64,000 nt of DNA from Cunninghamia lanceolata (taxonomy: Eukaryota; Streptophyta; Pinopsida; Cupressales; Cupressaceae): the NCBI GenBank assembly GCA_027924645.1, contig BSBN01000334.1, forward strand, positions 7,434,501 to 7,498,500, in the 5' to 3' direction. Under the pieces are notes generated by a model. That model searched no databases and was not told the DNA's origin. It was given only the letters and a program-made list of their open reading frames with translations. The first letter of the stretch is position 1. Each line of letters begins with the position of its first letter. Shown here in pieces: positions 36,811-50,060 of this stretch. Both the position numbers and the translations under genes were made by a program.

Positions 36811-39443
36811 TGTAAGTATGAAAAAGATGCATAGGCCTACATGGCGACCCGAGCATGAGCTACAATCCTAATAATGTAAATGTAAGCATAAATATATATA
36901 CAGATGTTAGCAATGTTCCTCTTTGTGATGTATTTTGGTTCATTTTTCAATTTGTTTGTGCTTTCCTAACCTCTTGACTAACCTTCAATAGTCTTGCAAA
37001 CCTTTTAGCTAGGCTTCCAATGAAAGTTCCGCAAGTCACTTTTGTCACTCTCTAGCCCCAATAACCACACAAATCCACTTCAAAAGAGGGGAAATTCATT
37101 TTCCCCAAGGGCATTTGCATCATTTAGATCATTTAGAATAATCTAATTAACCTCCCAACTTCATCCCTAACTTCATTTTTTGTCACTTTCTTCCTTTCTA
37201 GGTCATCCCTACCACTGTAAGATCTCCCCCTTGGTGACCCTATAGCTAAATCATGATCTCTACAGTGACTTTCCCTAGTGAAAGGGGTGAACCACCTTGT
37301 AGAGATCCCATGCGTAATTTGGGGATGTAAATACAATTTTCATACCTCTTAAACCATTCTCTATTCTATAAATGACCCATACAAAACCTCTTCTATGGGT
37401 CACCCATGCCTATAAGATCTCCCCTTAGTTGACCTTTCCACTTAAGCAGAATCTCCAAGGGTGACTTTCCTTGGTGAAAGGAGTGACCCACTTCCTGAAA
37501 GGGCCAAACCTATCATCTTTGAACTTGCATGATTTCTTCTAGTTCTCACCCAAATTTGCTCCAAATTCAGCCTTGATTATGTGATTCACCTTCCCTAACT
37601 AATCATTAGCTTCTCCTAGCTGATTCAAGACTCTCAATCACTCTATTTTAACTCCAAACCAATTCTACTTATCTCTAAATCAATCTCCTACTAACTCCAT
37701 TCCTTCTTCTATGGGAGGCTACCAAGGCTACTTTGCTCCCAATCAAACCCAGTTCACTATCTAATCAAGCTTGTTAACTCTTCAATTAAATGATTTAACT
37801 CTCCAATAATCTTCATTGTTGTTGTGCTTTCTAGACCTATTAATACCCCCTCCTATATGTATTTACCTAGGAGGCACAATTTAGTAATCTTTCTTTTCTT
37901 TACTCTTCTTTTATTTCTCTCCATAATGTTTATTCTTGTGTAGTCCACTTCATGAAACTTTTCAAAATTTGCATTTATCTTTTTAGCTCAAAGCCATTGT
38001 ACTTTGTAGGCATTCTTATGCCCATTTGATCCCAAAGCTTCAAATCTTCAAGTCTTAGTGCTTTGTAGGCAATCTTTGTCCATTAGTTATTCAAGCTTCC
38101 ATAGCTTATATTCAATTTGTTTTGTTCCAATATTACTTCTATCACCAAGAGGAAGACCCCAAAGATACAGAGGAAGAGAGGGGGTTTCTAGAAAAAGGAC
38201 TTTTGAGGATTTGAGCTAGGCACTACCATGTTTGTCATACCAACTTATTTTATGCTTTCAAATAGTAATCGGATCAGACTCTTGCTCTTGGTAAAGCAAT
38301 CTTTCTATTGATCTTGCCTTAATATGATTTTGTTTGACTCAATTAGATTAGATTTACTTCAATTCATTAGATTAACATTCATTTCAATTCTCACATTTTT
38401 AGTTTACTAGATTTAATTTAAAAATTGCTTCACACAAATAAACATAACATAGGATTGATTGCATCTTGGAAAATACATATAGTTGCATACATATTTCAAA
38501 TTCTAGCTCATTAGATAATTTATTTTTATTTATTTGAAAAAAGAATTAAAAATCATATGAATACATCTTAGATTTCATTGCAGAAGAAAACATAAAACAA
38601 TAGGAAATATAGAAATTAAAACCCTTGATAACATCACAAGGTACACATCAACACAAAGTCAAAAATGGTCAAACACAAAGAAACCCTTGATCACATCATG
38701 AGGTACACATCAACTTAAACATTAACATCATACACATTCAATGTAAAAACAACATTTCCCCTATTTCATTAGGGAAGATAGGATTAAATCCATCCTCGAC
38801 AAGTTTTGGGAGGACTTTCCCCATCCAATTAAATAATAGAAAGATGAAAAAACAAGGGAAGAACTGGAACACCAACAATAGATTATGGATCAACAACCCT
38901 TCATTCAACAAGTCTTGAGAGACCAAGAAAGGAGATGAGAATGACAAAGAATCTTCAATGAATAGAATATCCATCATGCTATGGTATGGATACTTAGGAA
39001 TCATGACCCTTTGGGTCATATAATCATAACAACTACAACAAAAATTGAACATATCTACTGAAAAATCATCAGAACATATAAATAGCATGAAATCCAATCA
39101 TCCTCCATGATGTCTTGCTTCCCAAAGAAATATAGAAAGAAAACTCCTTGGTTCCACCTCCATGCCACTGACTCTTTCCACATGAGCTAGAGTGATTGAG
39201 ATACTACCTTTAGAAAGGAGGAAGGTTCAGGTGTCATGTTTGTTGGCAATATGTGTTGTCATCAATGTCAACACTTAGAGTGAGGTCAGCACTCAATTTG
39301 TGATGATGATATACTAGTGTAGTAACATAGATGTAGTGAGATCTAGCGATGTTCTTGATGTTCATGGTTTGATGTCATATCTCGATCAGTGTCAAGTCAA
39401 GTTGGTTTGAGCATGCTTGTGGTCAGTGAAGATGATTTCATGA

Positions 39444-39552
39444 TGAAATATTAAGATGGGAATTAGAAGCACTAAGATGAATGGTGAAATATTAAGATGG
39501 GAATTAGAAGCACTAAGATGAATGATGAAACATTAACATGGGAATTAGAAGC
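39444..39552. repeat. 41-bp tandem repeat, about 2.7 copies, in LTR F
   Basis: Units start at 39444, 39485 and 39526, each opening TGAAA.ATTAA.ATGGGAAT; the third is partial. The first two are almost identical. Confidence 0.9.
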
Positions 39553-41030
39553 TGTGTTGAGGATGAGAAGATGTTTTTTACAACCTATGGCATGTTGTAT
39601 GATCCTTCTTGTTGTTCCTAAGGATGTATGTGTTGTTATGTGAAGGTTTTGGCTTCTAGAAGTTGGTGAAGGTTTGTGCTATAGAGAATTGCCTAAAAGA
39701 CTGCCTGGTAAAATGCTTCGCATTCCTCCACATTTGAAGATATGGTCATGTAGTTTAGAAGTTAAGTTTAGTATGATGTAAAGGTGCTAAGTCCAAAGAT
39801 TTAGATCATTTGTCCCTACATAGTGAAAGTTATGAGAGACAGAGTTCCAGTCTATGCTTTGGCAGAATCAAGTGATGATGAAGATTGTTTGGAATGCTTC
39901 GTATTCCTTCGCAGTGATAGATATGGCTATGTGGTTTTGAGGATATGTTTGTAAAAGTATATGAGTGCATCCATATGAGTTTCAGGTGTTTTGAAGGTCT
40001 ACAAGCTTAGTTTTAAAATGACAATTGTGATATAGATAGTTTCAGATGCCTAGTTATTCTCAGGACATATGCTAATGATGTGAACCAACTTGTTATGTCA
40101 TTGACTGATGGAAGATGGTTTCAATGATGTTGTGTTGCCTCTAATTTCTTTGTAAGGTGTTTTTCTACTCTCTCTGGAACTGGCTGAGGTCTGAAATGAT
40201 GATATTGCTAGGCTATGCCTCTGTCTGGCTGATTGAAGAATGTCGAAGGTATGCGCCAAAATGTTGTTGCTATGCAGAGTTCAAAAAATGTTTGGAGATT
40301 TTGTGTAGGTCCTACTACCTCATCTAGAAGAAGCGCAAGCAATGTTCAATCTCTTATGAGTATCGCCAAGTTGAAATTATCATTGTGCTACAAGCTTCAT
40401 GTGTTCTTTCTTAAGGGTGACCTAAGTCAAATTTGTGAAGCATACAAATGTTATTCCTTGAAGAATGATGCTATGAAAGATGTTTAGGACCAAACTAATC
40501 ATGTATTGGGATCCACAAGGCATGTGTTTCCTTCTAGAGTGGTTTGTTGTTCATGATAAATTTTACCCTATACATGTTTCATGTTATGATCTTTGGCCGA
40601 CATGTAAAATGTAATATTCTTGTTGTATTGGATGACTTGTAAAATGTAGCATTTTTTTTGTATTGGCCATGTATATATTGTAAACCTAGCAATGAAATCA
40701 ATGTAATGTCGTGTATATATTGTAAACCTAGTTGTCTAGGTGAGGTATGATTGTAGAAATAAAAATATGAAAGTTTGAAGAGTAGAGTAGGAATATCATA
40801 TGCATTATGATGTGCGACTAAAGGAGAAAGAGCAGAAGTGTTAGAGGTTGTCCACATTCACCTTGAAGATACTTTTGTGACAAAAGGGAAGTGGAGAGTG
40901 TGCCTAATTGATCCAATCATCATCAGAAGAATTGTAATCATCAAAGGTGTGAGATTTAATGTTAGTTTTCAGGCAGTAGAAGGACTATCATACTATAATC
41001 ATTTTTGAGTTCATTCTTAGTTCAAGGAGT

Positions 41031-41194
41031 AGTTGCTTCCTTAGGTGTAGCCCTAAAACAAAATCTACATGGAGTTGTAGCTTCCTTAGGAGTGACCCTA
41101 AAACAAAGTCTTAAGGGAGTAGTAGCTTCCTTGGGTTGTAGCCCTAATACAAAGTCCCCAGGGAGTAGTAGTTTCCTATAGTTGTAGCCCTAAG
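41031..41194. repeat. About 42-bp tandem repeat, four copies, in LTR F
   Basis: Four degenerate units of the form GGAGTAGTAGCTTCCTT followed by GTAGCCCTAA and ACAAAGTC. The last is cut by the insertion of H at 41195. Confidence 0.85.
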
Positions 41195-44100
41195 TGTAGT
41201 GCCCCCTCATCGTTGGCTTGTGATAGCAGTAGTTCTATATTGCTCTCTGTCAATTGGTGATAGTAGTTAGTCGTTCATTTTATTGATTCAGTTCTGAGAT
41301 AGTCGAATAGTAGGTTATGACTTATGTTTGACTAATATGATTAGACAGGTGTTATAATATTGTGTCAAGAGTAGAGACGATGTAGTATCACTCACTTCGA
41401 GTACCCTACTACGCCGCGATTCTCTGACTCTCTGTGTGTGTTGACATATATGTGTTTGATTTTATTCAACCAATTGCTTGGATGCAGGTTGCAGGTACCA
41501 AACCTTGACTCCACCTGATATAGCAGGTTCGAGCGGGTTCTTAAACTAATGGGTATTAGTGATGGGAGATGACGCGAGGTATATTCCACTAGGTCGGTCC
41601 CCATCTTCTGTTGTGGTCTCGAGTCGTGTTGTGTCGCTTGGTACTTGCTTGGTCCTTGCCCTATATGTTTGGTAACTTGTATTTTGGAGAACCATCGAGT
41701 TGTGTTATTATTATGCTCATGTGTGGTTGGGAAATACATCAATAATTCTAATAGCTAATAATAGTAATAATAAATATGTTATAAATATTTAATAATTAAT
41801 TATGCGAATAAATATTCTTTGTGTAATTATTTAAGATATTACTTTATATTTTAGAATGGATAAAGTCTGATGAGTTGTCGAAACATATAGTTTTAGAAAG
41901 AAGTTATATTGTCTTAGTGGTAAAATTAAAAATAGCAGTTTGTAAGAATGTGTGGCATGCAGAATTTATTGTCCCCTTGTGAGGAATCTTTGGGGAGATT
42001 TTGGGGGATTTCTCTCTATAATTAGAAAAGTTTTGGTTATTTTAGGGGACGGTTGTCTTACACCGAAAAGGAATAGATTCCTGGAGACGACTTCTCTGGA
42101 GGGGACAAGAGCTAGAAAAATGTAGAAGGAATGAGTAGATTCAAAGAAGAAAGCCAAGGGGATTTGCATGTTGGGGAGAGAAGTCTAAGGGAATTGTTGA
42201 TTTGGGGCTTTCAAGAAACGATGATCTCTGTACAAATTTTATCATAGTTCGACAATCAATTTCAAGACAAAAGGGGATCCAGTGTTGAAAACCTCTGTGG
42301 CTTCTTTACCAGATAAGTCTTAGTTTGAAGAATATTTGTTTGGTAGAATGCATCTCCTTGCATGTTATAATTTATTGGTTTTCCTTGTTATAGTCGATAC
42401 GGCATGGACATTTCTTCATGTTCTTATTTCTGAGTACGGTATATGATTTGTTTTTTGTCATGGAAAAAAAAAAGGGTGATAATTGCAAGTGGATTTAATG
42501 ATATTGCATGTCAGTTTTCAATTTAAGGAAATTTTAGTTGGCTTATGCTAAGGAATTACTTCATATTTTGCACTTTAATTTCCCATCTGCAATTGTATGG
42601 CCTCTCACTCGACCCTCAAGCCAGTAGTTGCCAACCAACTCCTTATTGTTTGCATATTCTTTGTATGAATCATCACAGATTCGAATCTCAATCTCTATGC
42701 ATGACACTCCAGATCTGTGTCTTACTCCATTGTTCACCTCGAATCCAGTAATCCCATATGCCTCATCCTTAAAAGAAAGAAACTATGTTAGAGGCTGAAT
42801 AAACAATAGTAAGAGTAGGCTAGGGGAGAAATGTTGAGAATGGTTGATCATTTCTCTTGACTGCTTCGCCTCATGATTTTGGTCTTGGAATTTGTGATTT
42901 TATTCGCTGCTTAATTTTGATGAGTACTCTGTTTCCCATTGCTCATTGCCATTAGCAATTCGTTTGTGCCATTGTCACATCCAGTTTCTAAACCATCCCT
43001 CCCTTTTTTATCGTTTCTTCTGCCGCATGTTTCCAGACTCGCCTTCAACAAGTTCTTGTGCCTTTTTGACAACTCACAGATCCTTCATAGAGGCTAGTGT
43101 ACAAGTATCAGTAGAGGATGAGTTGCACCACAAGAATATGATAATTTGTGTGATAATGAGAGCAACATGGATTAGAATCGAGCTTTTCACCTGCCAACCG
43201 TATTTACCTAAAATTTGAATCTAGTTTTTTTAAAAACTGCAATACTGTTTCCTTCATGATAGTTTTCTACAATGCAGTTTGTGCATATCCCACGATCAGT
43301 GCATTCCGCATGCATGTCTGCTAGAGTTAGGGACTATAGTGATAGGGCTTTGAATTGGTCATGCTCTCATAGGAGCTCCCTTACCATGTCATCCAAGGAT
43401 AAGTTTCCAAGGTTATGTTGGCCAATGAAAATGTATACCATGTATTAATTTGGAAAAAGAATCTGTTTCGTTGTTTCTGCTAATTTAAACCAATCTTAAA
43501 CCTTCCCTTGTTCATTATTGGATATTTCTATTTCGCTCTGATCTAGAGCCTTATTAGTATCTTGCGAATATCTTGGAAATCTACAAAGGAATGCAGCGTG
43601 TTTGAAAAGGAAACTGCTCTACAAATCTTTACATGCCGAGTGATTTTATTGTTGTGTCTTGAGTTTTGTTGAATCTCTGGTCGTCATTGTGATGCAGACC
43701 GCCATCCTTGAATGTGCTCTCTGTAATATTCCCAAATGGGATCTGCCCTGAATTCTAAGTTTTATCTCTGTAATATTGGGAATGAAATCGCCTTATAATG
43801 GCAGAAGATTCTCTCATAATCTAATGTTAGTAACTATCTAAGAAAATCATCATGAGGTAGGTTTTGCTTAAAATAATAGAAATAACGTCTATTGGCATTA
43901 TGATTTTCATAACCTGTAGAAAAAGGTAACATCATTATTGTTTTTTTTAGAAATGGATCACATGCATTTAAAAGCTTTAATGTTTTAGCAGATTACTTTA
44001 CCAACTGGCCTCATTTGATTTAAGTGTGAAACCGTGGCTTCATCCTTCCACTTGTGGCATATTTCCTAAATCTGGCACCTATTAGTTATTTATAACTGAT

Positions 44101-44742
44101 TCTTTTTGAGTTCCTTATTTAGTGCGAGCATATTTATCAGATTTGCTATGGATTGTGGCTGTATCTGCCATTAACGATGCAGGTTTACATATATATTATT
44201 AGGTTAAAGAGTTAAATGGGAACTAGATGAGTAGTTTTGGTTTACTAATGAAAGCAGATTAGGAAATTAATGTTCTCCATATTAGATATTACCTTAAAAT
44301 TGTCATATTTAGAAGAATTAATAAGAATGTCTTTATTTCCGTAAAAACACATTTTCACCTTTCTTGCTTAAGTTTAAAGAATTCAAATTTCTAGGAATAG
44401 AGGAATTATTAGTCTTGAGAAATGTATGTTGACTTCTAAAAGTGTGTATTTTTTTTATGATGTCTTTACTAGAATTAAGGAATAAGGTTCTGCAAAGAAA
44501 GCATTCTAGGAAAGTATAAAGATATTCTTTATCACGTAATCATCTTAATTTTAGAAACTAAATCATTCTAAAATTCTTTTTATTAGATTTTGCTTTTAGT
44601 TTACCTGCTTTATTTAAAAAGCGATGGAAAGAAATTAAGTTGTTATAGTATCACATCTAGGAAAGTGTGTATTATGGTTTCATAGGACTTGCTTTGAAGT
44701 TTTTCATTTTGTTGACTTGATTACTCAATATCCTGACAAAGT

Positions 44743-44822
44743 TAGATTTAATTCTTGCCAATTTGTGCATCAGATTGTTTGATAGATTTAATTCTTGCCA
44801 ATTTGTGCATCAGATTGTTTGA
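44743..44822. repeat. Perfect 40-bp tandem duplication
   Basis: The unit TAGATTTAATTCTTGCCAAT... occurs twice in direct succession (44743-44782, 44783-44822) without a mismatch, suggesting recent slippage or duplication inside H. Confidence 0.95.
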
Positions 44823-46646
44823 TATGCATTCCAGATGAGATAAATGAGTTTGAAAATTATTGTGATATGCTTCCCATAATATTTTCACCTTCACGCTATT
44901 TATATGCACTGGTTTGATAGAAGCGTTACTTATTATTCATGCTTTCTATTGACCAAATTAAGTTTATTGTTATCACTACTTCCTTGTCTGTTAAATAGAC
45001 AATTGGTTTCTTTTATTATTATTATTCTTTCTTCCATAGGTATGTGAAGATATGATGAAGACTACTAAGCTTTTCAATGTTTTATGAATCCCTATTGTTA
45101 TGGGTACATTGAATAGGATTTTCTTCTATAAAAGTTATCGTAGTGGATATCTCCTCTAATTGCTAATTATTTATTTTATTTTATCTACTATGTATCGTGT
45201 GCAACAAAATTTATAAGTTGAATTAGAATAGGAAATGGTACAAAAGAAGTTACATTATTTTATATAATTGAAATCATAGGTTATGATTAGTTTGTACTAG
45301 AGGGTAGAACTTACTCAATTTTGTTCAAGTGTTGTATAGTGCTTAATATCACTAGCCGTGAAACCTAGGATAGTTTTAAGTAACTATGCTTTTTCTTTTC
45401 CATTAAGTAAATTTACTTATTTAGAATGTAGTCTATCACATGGTTAGGTGTAACTTTGTTGTCTACGATTTAACTAAGGTCAAATGGTATTACTTTTCTA
45501 GAATTAAAACATGGAGTTGAATATTAGTTAAATTCATAGTACCTTCTTTATTATAACATTGTTTAGTTGTGATTTAGTTATATACTATCCTTTTTATAAA
45601 TAAATAATAATTTTAAGTTTTAGTGCGAATTGATGTTATGGCTAATCAAATATAGATGGAGTTATAATTTTAGAAATGGAATGGTAAAAGGATTTTATTT
45701 AGAATTGAGTGAAAATATTATAGCGTCTTCCATTTAAACTGTTCATTGGATTTATGTTGAGTTGAGTTTAAATTGTTTATGTGGATTATGTTGTTCCTTG
45801 GTTCTAGTCATATGGTTCTAATGAAATGTTCTATTCGGGGGATGGACTTATGGTTATTGGAATTATAGATCTTTGAGATTTCAGTAGGTTATCATAAAAG
45901 ATTTTATAGAAGGAATCAGACTAAGGATTCCTTAATGATTAACTATGCATTGGTAAATTTAAATTAGGTTAGTGTCAGATCTTAAATGGTAAGTTACACT
46001 ATTTAGGGTTATAATGATTTGATTTATGGAACTATTTATGAGTTTGTCGTGGCTTTTGTTTATGTAAGGATGTTCGGTTCATGGTTCACCTTCCTTGCCT
46101 TACTAATTCCTAGAGTTTTGAAGTTGTGCTATTTGTGATAACTTGATTTCTTGATTGAATATGGAGTCCTTTGAACCTCTTTTCTCAATCTCCTCCTTGG
46201 TCATATCTTATGTTTGTATTGGAGTAATATGTTACCTTTGGGTGGAGCTTGGTCTATGTTGGTTTGTTGTGAAGTAAGAATCTTGTGTGATGTTACGGCC
46301 ACTTGTTGTCAATGTGGAAGTGTTGACCTTGTCTGATTATGGTTTCTCTATCTTTGGTTGTACCTAACTCCAGAGGTGAGGTGTCTTGATCATTGGTCCA
46401 GATAGTGGCATGTCAATGTAATGGGATATCTGGATTTTCATATCTTGTAATGAACGAGAATGGTCTCTTGAATATAGTTCTTGGTTTCTTGATGGTATTG
46501 CTTCAAATTTTGATGGGTTTCTATGGACTTATTGTTGTTGCCTAGTGAATGGCGTATGTTATGGCTCAGATCTAGTTGATGATTATTACTTGTATGTGTG
46601 GTATGTATGTTTGATCAGAGAATGCTAAGGGAGTGGCTTTCATGGT

Positions 46647-46964
46647 GGGGCCGGTGCCTAGTGAGAGGTCGCCTGGGTAACCCCATGGAAGTTGTAAGCA
46701 TGTGGAAAACTTAATAACTTAATGAAGAGGGTTGGGGTATTAAAACACTTAACAAGATAAGAGACCTCACCCATGCCTTGAGTGCTCTCACAGGCTAAGG
46801 ATGGGATGAGAAGGCTTGGTTGGCAAGGCCGACCTCCTTGTCTCCATGAGAGGACCTATTGGCTCCGCATGTGTCACCCTATGGGGCCGGCGCCTAGAGA
46901 GAGGCTGCCAGGGTAACCATAGATGGGGGCCGGCTTCTGGGGATAGATAGCCTGGGTAACCCAT
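46647..46964. repeat. Three dispersed GGGGCCGG...GGGTAACC blocks in H
   Basis: Related blocks of about 40 bp at 46647-46686, 46883-46920 and 46925-46964 share GGGGCCGG, then a GAGAGG-like part, then GCC.GGGTAACC. They are more GC-rich than the surroundings. Confidence 0.8.
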
Positions 46965-47902
46965 GTTAGGACCATGTGATGACACTCTCCTTATGCAGTT
47001 CTGTTGTTTCTTGGTAGTACCTCTGGAGTGATGTCTTGTCTTGTGCAGCTTTGATGATATGGTTGGTTGTGTCAAGTCAGTTATCGTTCTTTTATTTTTG
47101 GATGTTGTTTCTTGGCTTAGTGGAATCCTCGTCTTTATCTCCTAGCTCGGAGGGGTGGACCTCAGGGTTCCACATGGTTGGGTGGTAAGAGCTATCCATT
47201 GGTCTTTTTTTTTGGAGATGCAGTTCGAGCTCTACGCAGAGGTGTTCCAGTTCCAGTTTGCTTCCTACCTTTGGTGGTGTTGTATACTTTCTTATGGATT
47301 CTTTTGTAAACCAACAAGATTAGTCTTGTAATCTTGTACTAAGACCTTGATAAATTAACTATCTTGCTAATGTAAAAGTTGATTTGATTTGTAGCAGTAG
47401 TAAAATGGTTATCACTTGTGTGGTTTATACTTTATATTCTCTAATGCAGTTATGTTTCCCTAGAGGAGTTAGAAGTGCACTTTTCTTCATGTCGTGTATT
47501 ATGACATCTTTGGTTACTCTTATTGCATTTACTTGCTTCAAAAAAAATTAGTTCTGTAATTTTGTACTTTTAGCCTGGCACTCTAGGGTTGCATGACGAG
47601 GCATTACACTAAGACAAAGTTGTAATTTTTATAGAAGTGAGCTTCATATATTGTGAGTTAATACTCATCATTGTTTTTTGCTTCTTGGGTTTTCAACATA
47701 TTTCTGGTGTTATGTGTTGATGTAGATTGTGTTGATCTTTCATGTTTATGTTGATGTAATGCTTAAGTTTTAATCTTCTCCAAAGGACTTGAAGTTTGTT
47801 TAGATACTAATTCACCTGCTCTTCTTAGTATCCTGGTGTGTTCAACAATGTTGGACTGTGGGTCACCTACAAATTTGGTTGGGTTAGTTTCCAAATGATA
47901 TA

Positions 47903-50060
47903 TGAGGCACTAAAGGAAATTTGATATTTTATGAGATAAATTAGATGTAATTTATATAATGAATAAAAATACATCTACATTTGCACAAAATTTGCAAGAT
48001 CTATTTGATAATATGCCCCAAGAAGAGTATCCACAGGTAAAAGAAATTAATTCTTCCTCCATAACTAGATTAATAAGAATATGGGTTACTTCTGAAGCAT
48101 TCGAGAAGAAGCTGACAAATTATAAATAGGTACATGAAGAAATATTGGATAATTTTATTCAAGTCAATATTTTTTGTTTATTCAAATGGCTAGATCCTAC
48201 TATACTAAAGGTTGTAGTGAATAGATTCCTTTTTTATAAAGGAAATCCATCCTAGATAGATGCTAGAAAGAGTTAGAGATGTGCATTTTTTTTGTGACAT
48301 GCATCTACACATCAATTTTTTATTGAAATTACATGAAGTAGTTTGCACCTATAACACTACTTGTAAATCAACTATAGGGTTCACACCTTATGAATTAGTT
48401 TTCAATAAGAGGTTGTGTAAAGGGTAAAATTTGGATGTTAAGTTTTTGGTAGTTTTGTGTGTGTATCCTCCTTTAACCCTTTCATTCAAGGACTTAGGGT
48501 CAAGTTGCAATGTACTATCATACCCTAGGTCACTATGAGATGCAGAGAAACTTGGATTTTTATGATTTGATTGCCAATTATCTTCTCTTATGCTCAATTG
48601 TACATAAAAACCCTAATTATGCAAATACAACAGCAAACAGATGAATATTAGAAATTACTACTATAGAAGGATGTAATATAACAAATAACTGTGTACCTAT
48701 TTTCAAGGTTCGGAACAGGAATAGTTAGGGACTAAAGAGTGGGTGCCCAAGTCCAAGGCCCTGCTTTTTGTTAGGATCTGCAAACAGGATATGCAACGTG
48801 TTCCTGCTATACCAAAGGTTTTCTCGTCATGAAACTTTGAGAACTAATGAGAGGGTACCCTAGTCCAAGGAGCTATTTTCTTTTCTAATCTACAATTCTG
48901 ACACTCTATTGTACCCTCCTACAACTTCACTTTGTCTATAGCTTCAGCCTGTAATCTGCAATCATGAAAACTTTGGGAGGTGGTTGTGGTGTTTAGAGGC
49001 TTGCCTCAGTCAAGCCCTAGAGAGACATTCAAGTCTTCTGAACACTGTTGTCAGATAGAGAGTGTGTACCCTTGTGAGGTAGAGGCAAAAACTAAATGAT
49101 AAATGCTCTAAAACACAAATGATGTCAGATTGTAGTGAAGATCTCATGGGAGGAATAAGCTCTTCATGCCATGAGGAGATAATTTCTCAAATCTGCAAAT
49201 ACAAACACATAGGCAACACAAATCTGCTCTTGCTACACAATGAATGCCTTGAATCACCTTCACATAAACTTGAGAATCCAAATTTCTAGCTAGTAATCAT
49301 CTAGTTTACAAATGAATGCTTAAACATGCTTTTATATGCAACTACAAACACTCCCACCAAGAATTTCGTAATTCAAACTTACCATCTCGGCATAGGACCC
49401 AAATAACGGTCATGAGACGACACCCAAAAATTAGGACTGAGCCAAAATAGAGTAGGACTATGGCTTGGGCGCCCAAGTCCTCCCCCCCTATTTTGGGCGG
49501 GGTTAGGTTCAAGGGACCCCCCTAGGTCCCATTTGTCATGAAACTTAGGGATCATTTCATTTGGACATCAAAATATGATGCAAGATGTCCTAAATGCACA
49601 ATAAAGACTTGTGACCTAAAACTTATGGGGGAAAAGCCCCCAAGGGGACATTTTCTGACGTTACAGGTTGATCTTGCCAATTGAATTCCAGCTACAGACA
49701 CTTTGAATAGACATGGATGTGGGTTTTGATCTAGACTATGAACAACAGGAAAAGGGTATTGTAGCTCAATGAATTAGATGAGTTCAAACTAGAAGCTATT
49801 CAATAGATGAAATGTGTACAACAATAGACAAAGATATGGCATAATCAACACATTAATCAAAAGGAGTTCTAGAATGGAGATTGGGAGCTATTATTTGATA
49901 GCAGATATAAAAGTGTATAGGGGACTATTTATACTAGATGTTTAGTACCTTATGAAGTGGAAGAAATCTTCAACAATGGAGTAGTAAGATTATCCCCTAT
50001 TGATGAGACAATCAAACGCTTATAGTAAATGAACATAGATTATGTTTGTACCAAAAAATG
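47903..50060 (+). pseudogene. Element G: gypsy integrase C-terminal part, split by solo LTR I
   Basis: Before the LTR, 48326-48410 reads KLHEVV.TYNTT.KSTIGFT followed by PYELVFNKR. After it, from 49671, the frame continues LILPIEF, then a heptad-like stretch, KEFWNGDWELLFDSRYKS, YTRCLVPYEVEEIF and LSPIDE. These are the end of the gypsy integrase core (ST..TP..LVYG....LP.E) and the C-terminal domain (GD.VL...KYK, R.LGPY.V). The frame is seamless across the GGTTG target. A few stops mark decay. The 47903-48325 part is not readable. G is the older host into which E, I and possibly J inserted. Confidence 0.68.
48416..49665 (+). mobile_element. Element I: solo LTR (1250 bp)
   Basis: It starts TGTAAAGGGTAAAATTTGG, ends TTTCTGACGTTACA and is flanked by perfect GGTTG copies (48411-48415, 49666-49670). 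Removing it restores the integrase reading frame of G. There is no ORF of note and no second copy in the window. A C-rich then G-rich stretch (49480-49530) could form a small hairpin. The strand is inferred only from the TG...CA ends. Confidence 0.82.

Larger units (their letters stand above)
41195..47608 (+). mobile_element. Element H: 6.4-kb insertion with LTR-like ends, probably a long solo LTR
   Basis: H starts TGTAGTGCCCCC, ends GAGGCATTACA and is flanked by CTAAG on both sides (41190-41194 and 47609-47613). The ends form an imperfect inverted repeat (TGTAGTGCC / GGCATTACA), as LTRs do. I found no internal direct repeat of its start or end, no primer site and no ORF with a known motif. 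A single very long gypsy LTR is therefore the simplest reading; a mixture of further nested pieces is possible. Near 47140-47300 the text (GGAGGGGTGGACCTC, then GAGGTGTTCCAGTTCC) resembles the promoter-proximal part of plant gypsy LTRs, arguing for plus orientation. Short ORFs at 42545-42751, 42946-43218 and 46788-47075 have no support. Confidence 0.6.
39241..47847 (+). mobile_element. Element F: solo copia-type LTR (about 2.19 kb), interrupted by H
   Basis: It starts TGTTGGCAATATG, ends GGTGTGTTCAACA and is flanked by ATGTT on both sides (39236-39240 and 47848-47852). After removing H with one CTAAG copy, 39241-41194 plus 47614-47847 gives 2188 bp. No second LTR, primer site or coding region is seen, so it is a solo LTR. 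It contains several internal tandem repeats, including a duplicated TGTAAACCTAG block near 40680-40735. Confidence 0.75.
36811..47902 (+). mobile_element. Element E: 3' LTR, interrupted by F (and H)
   Basis: Segments 36811-39240 and 47853-47902 align in order with the 5' LTR at 26759-29225. The interruption is element F with its ATGTT duplication. The rejoined LTR is about 2.48 kb. It ends near CCAAATGATATA and is followed by TGAGG, the partner of TTAGG before 26759. Confidence 0.72.

Noticed and set aside
37133..37336. Minus-strand ORF at 37133-37336 and similar small ORFs in the E LTR
   Set aside because: Not maintained in the other LTR copy (27080-27290).
39444..41194. CRISPR-like array from regularly repeated units
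   Set aside because: Units are adjacent tandem copies without unique spacers, inside a plant LTR; CRISPR arrays are not expected in a plant nuclear genome.
41195..47608. Host gene with introns in H (AG/GT-like signals, short ORFs 42545-43218)
   Set aside because: No codon-like continuity between the putative exons and no recognisable protein; the whole segment is bounded by a CTAAG duplication and LTR-like ends.
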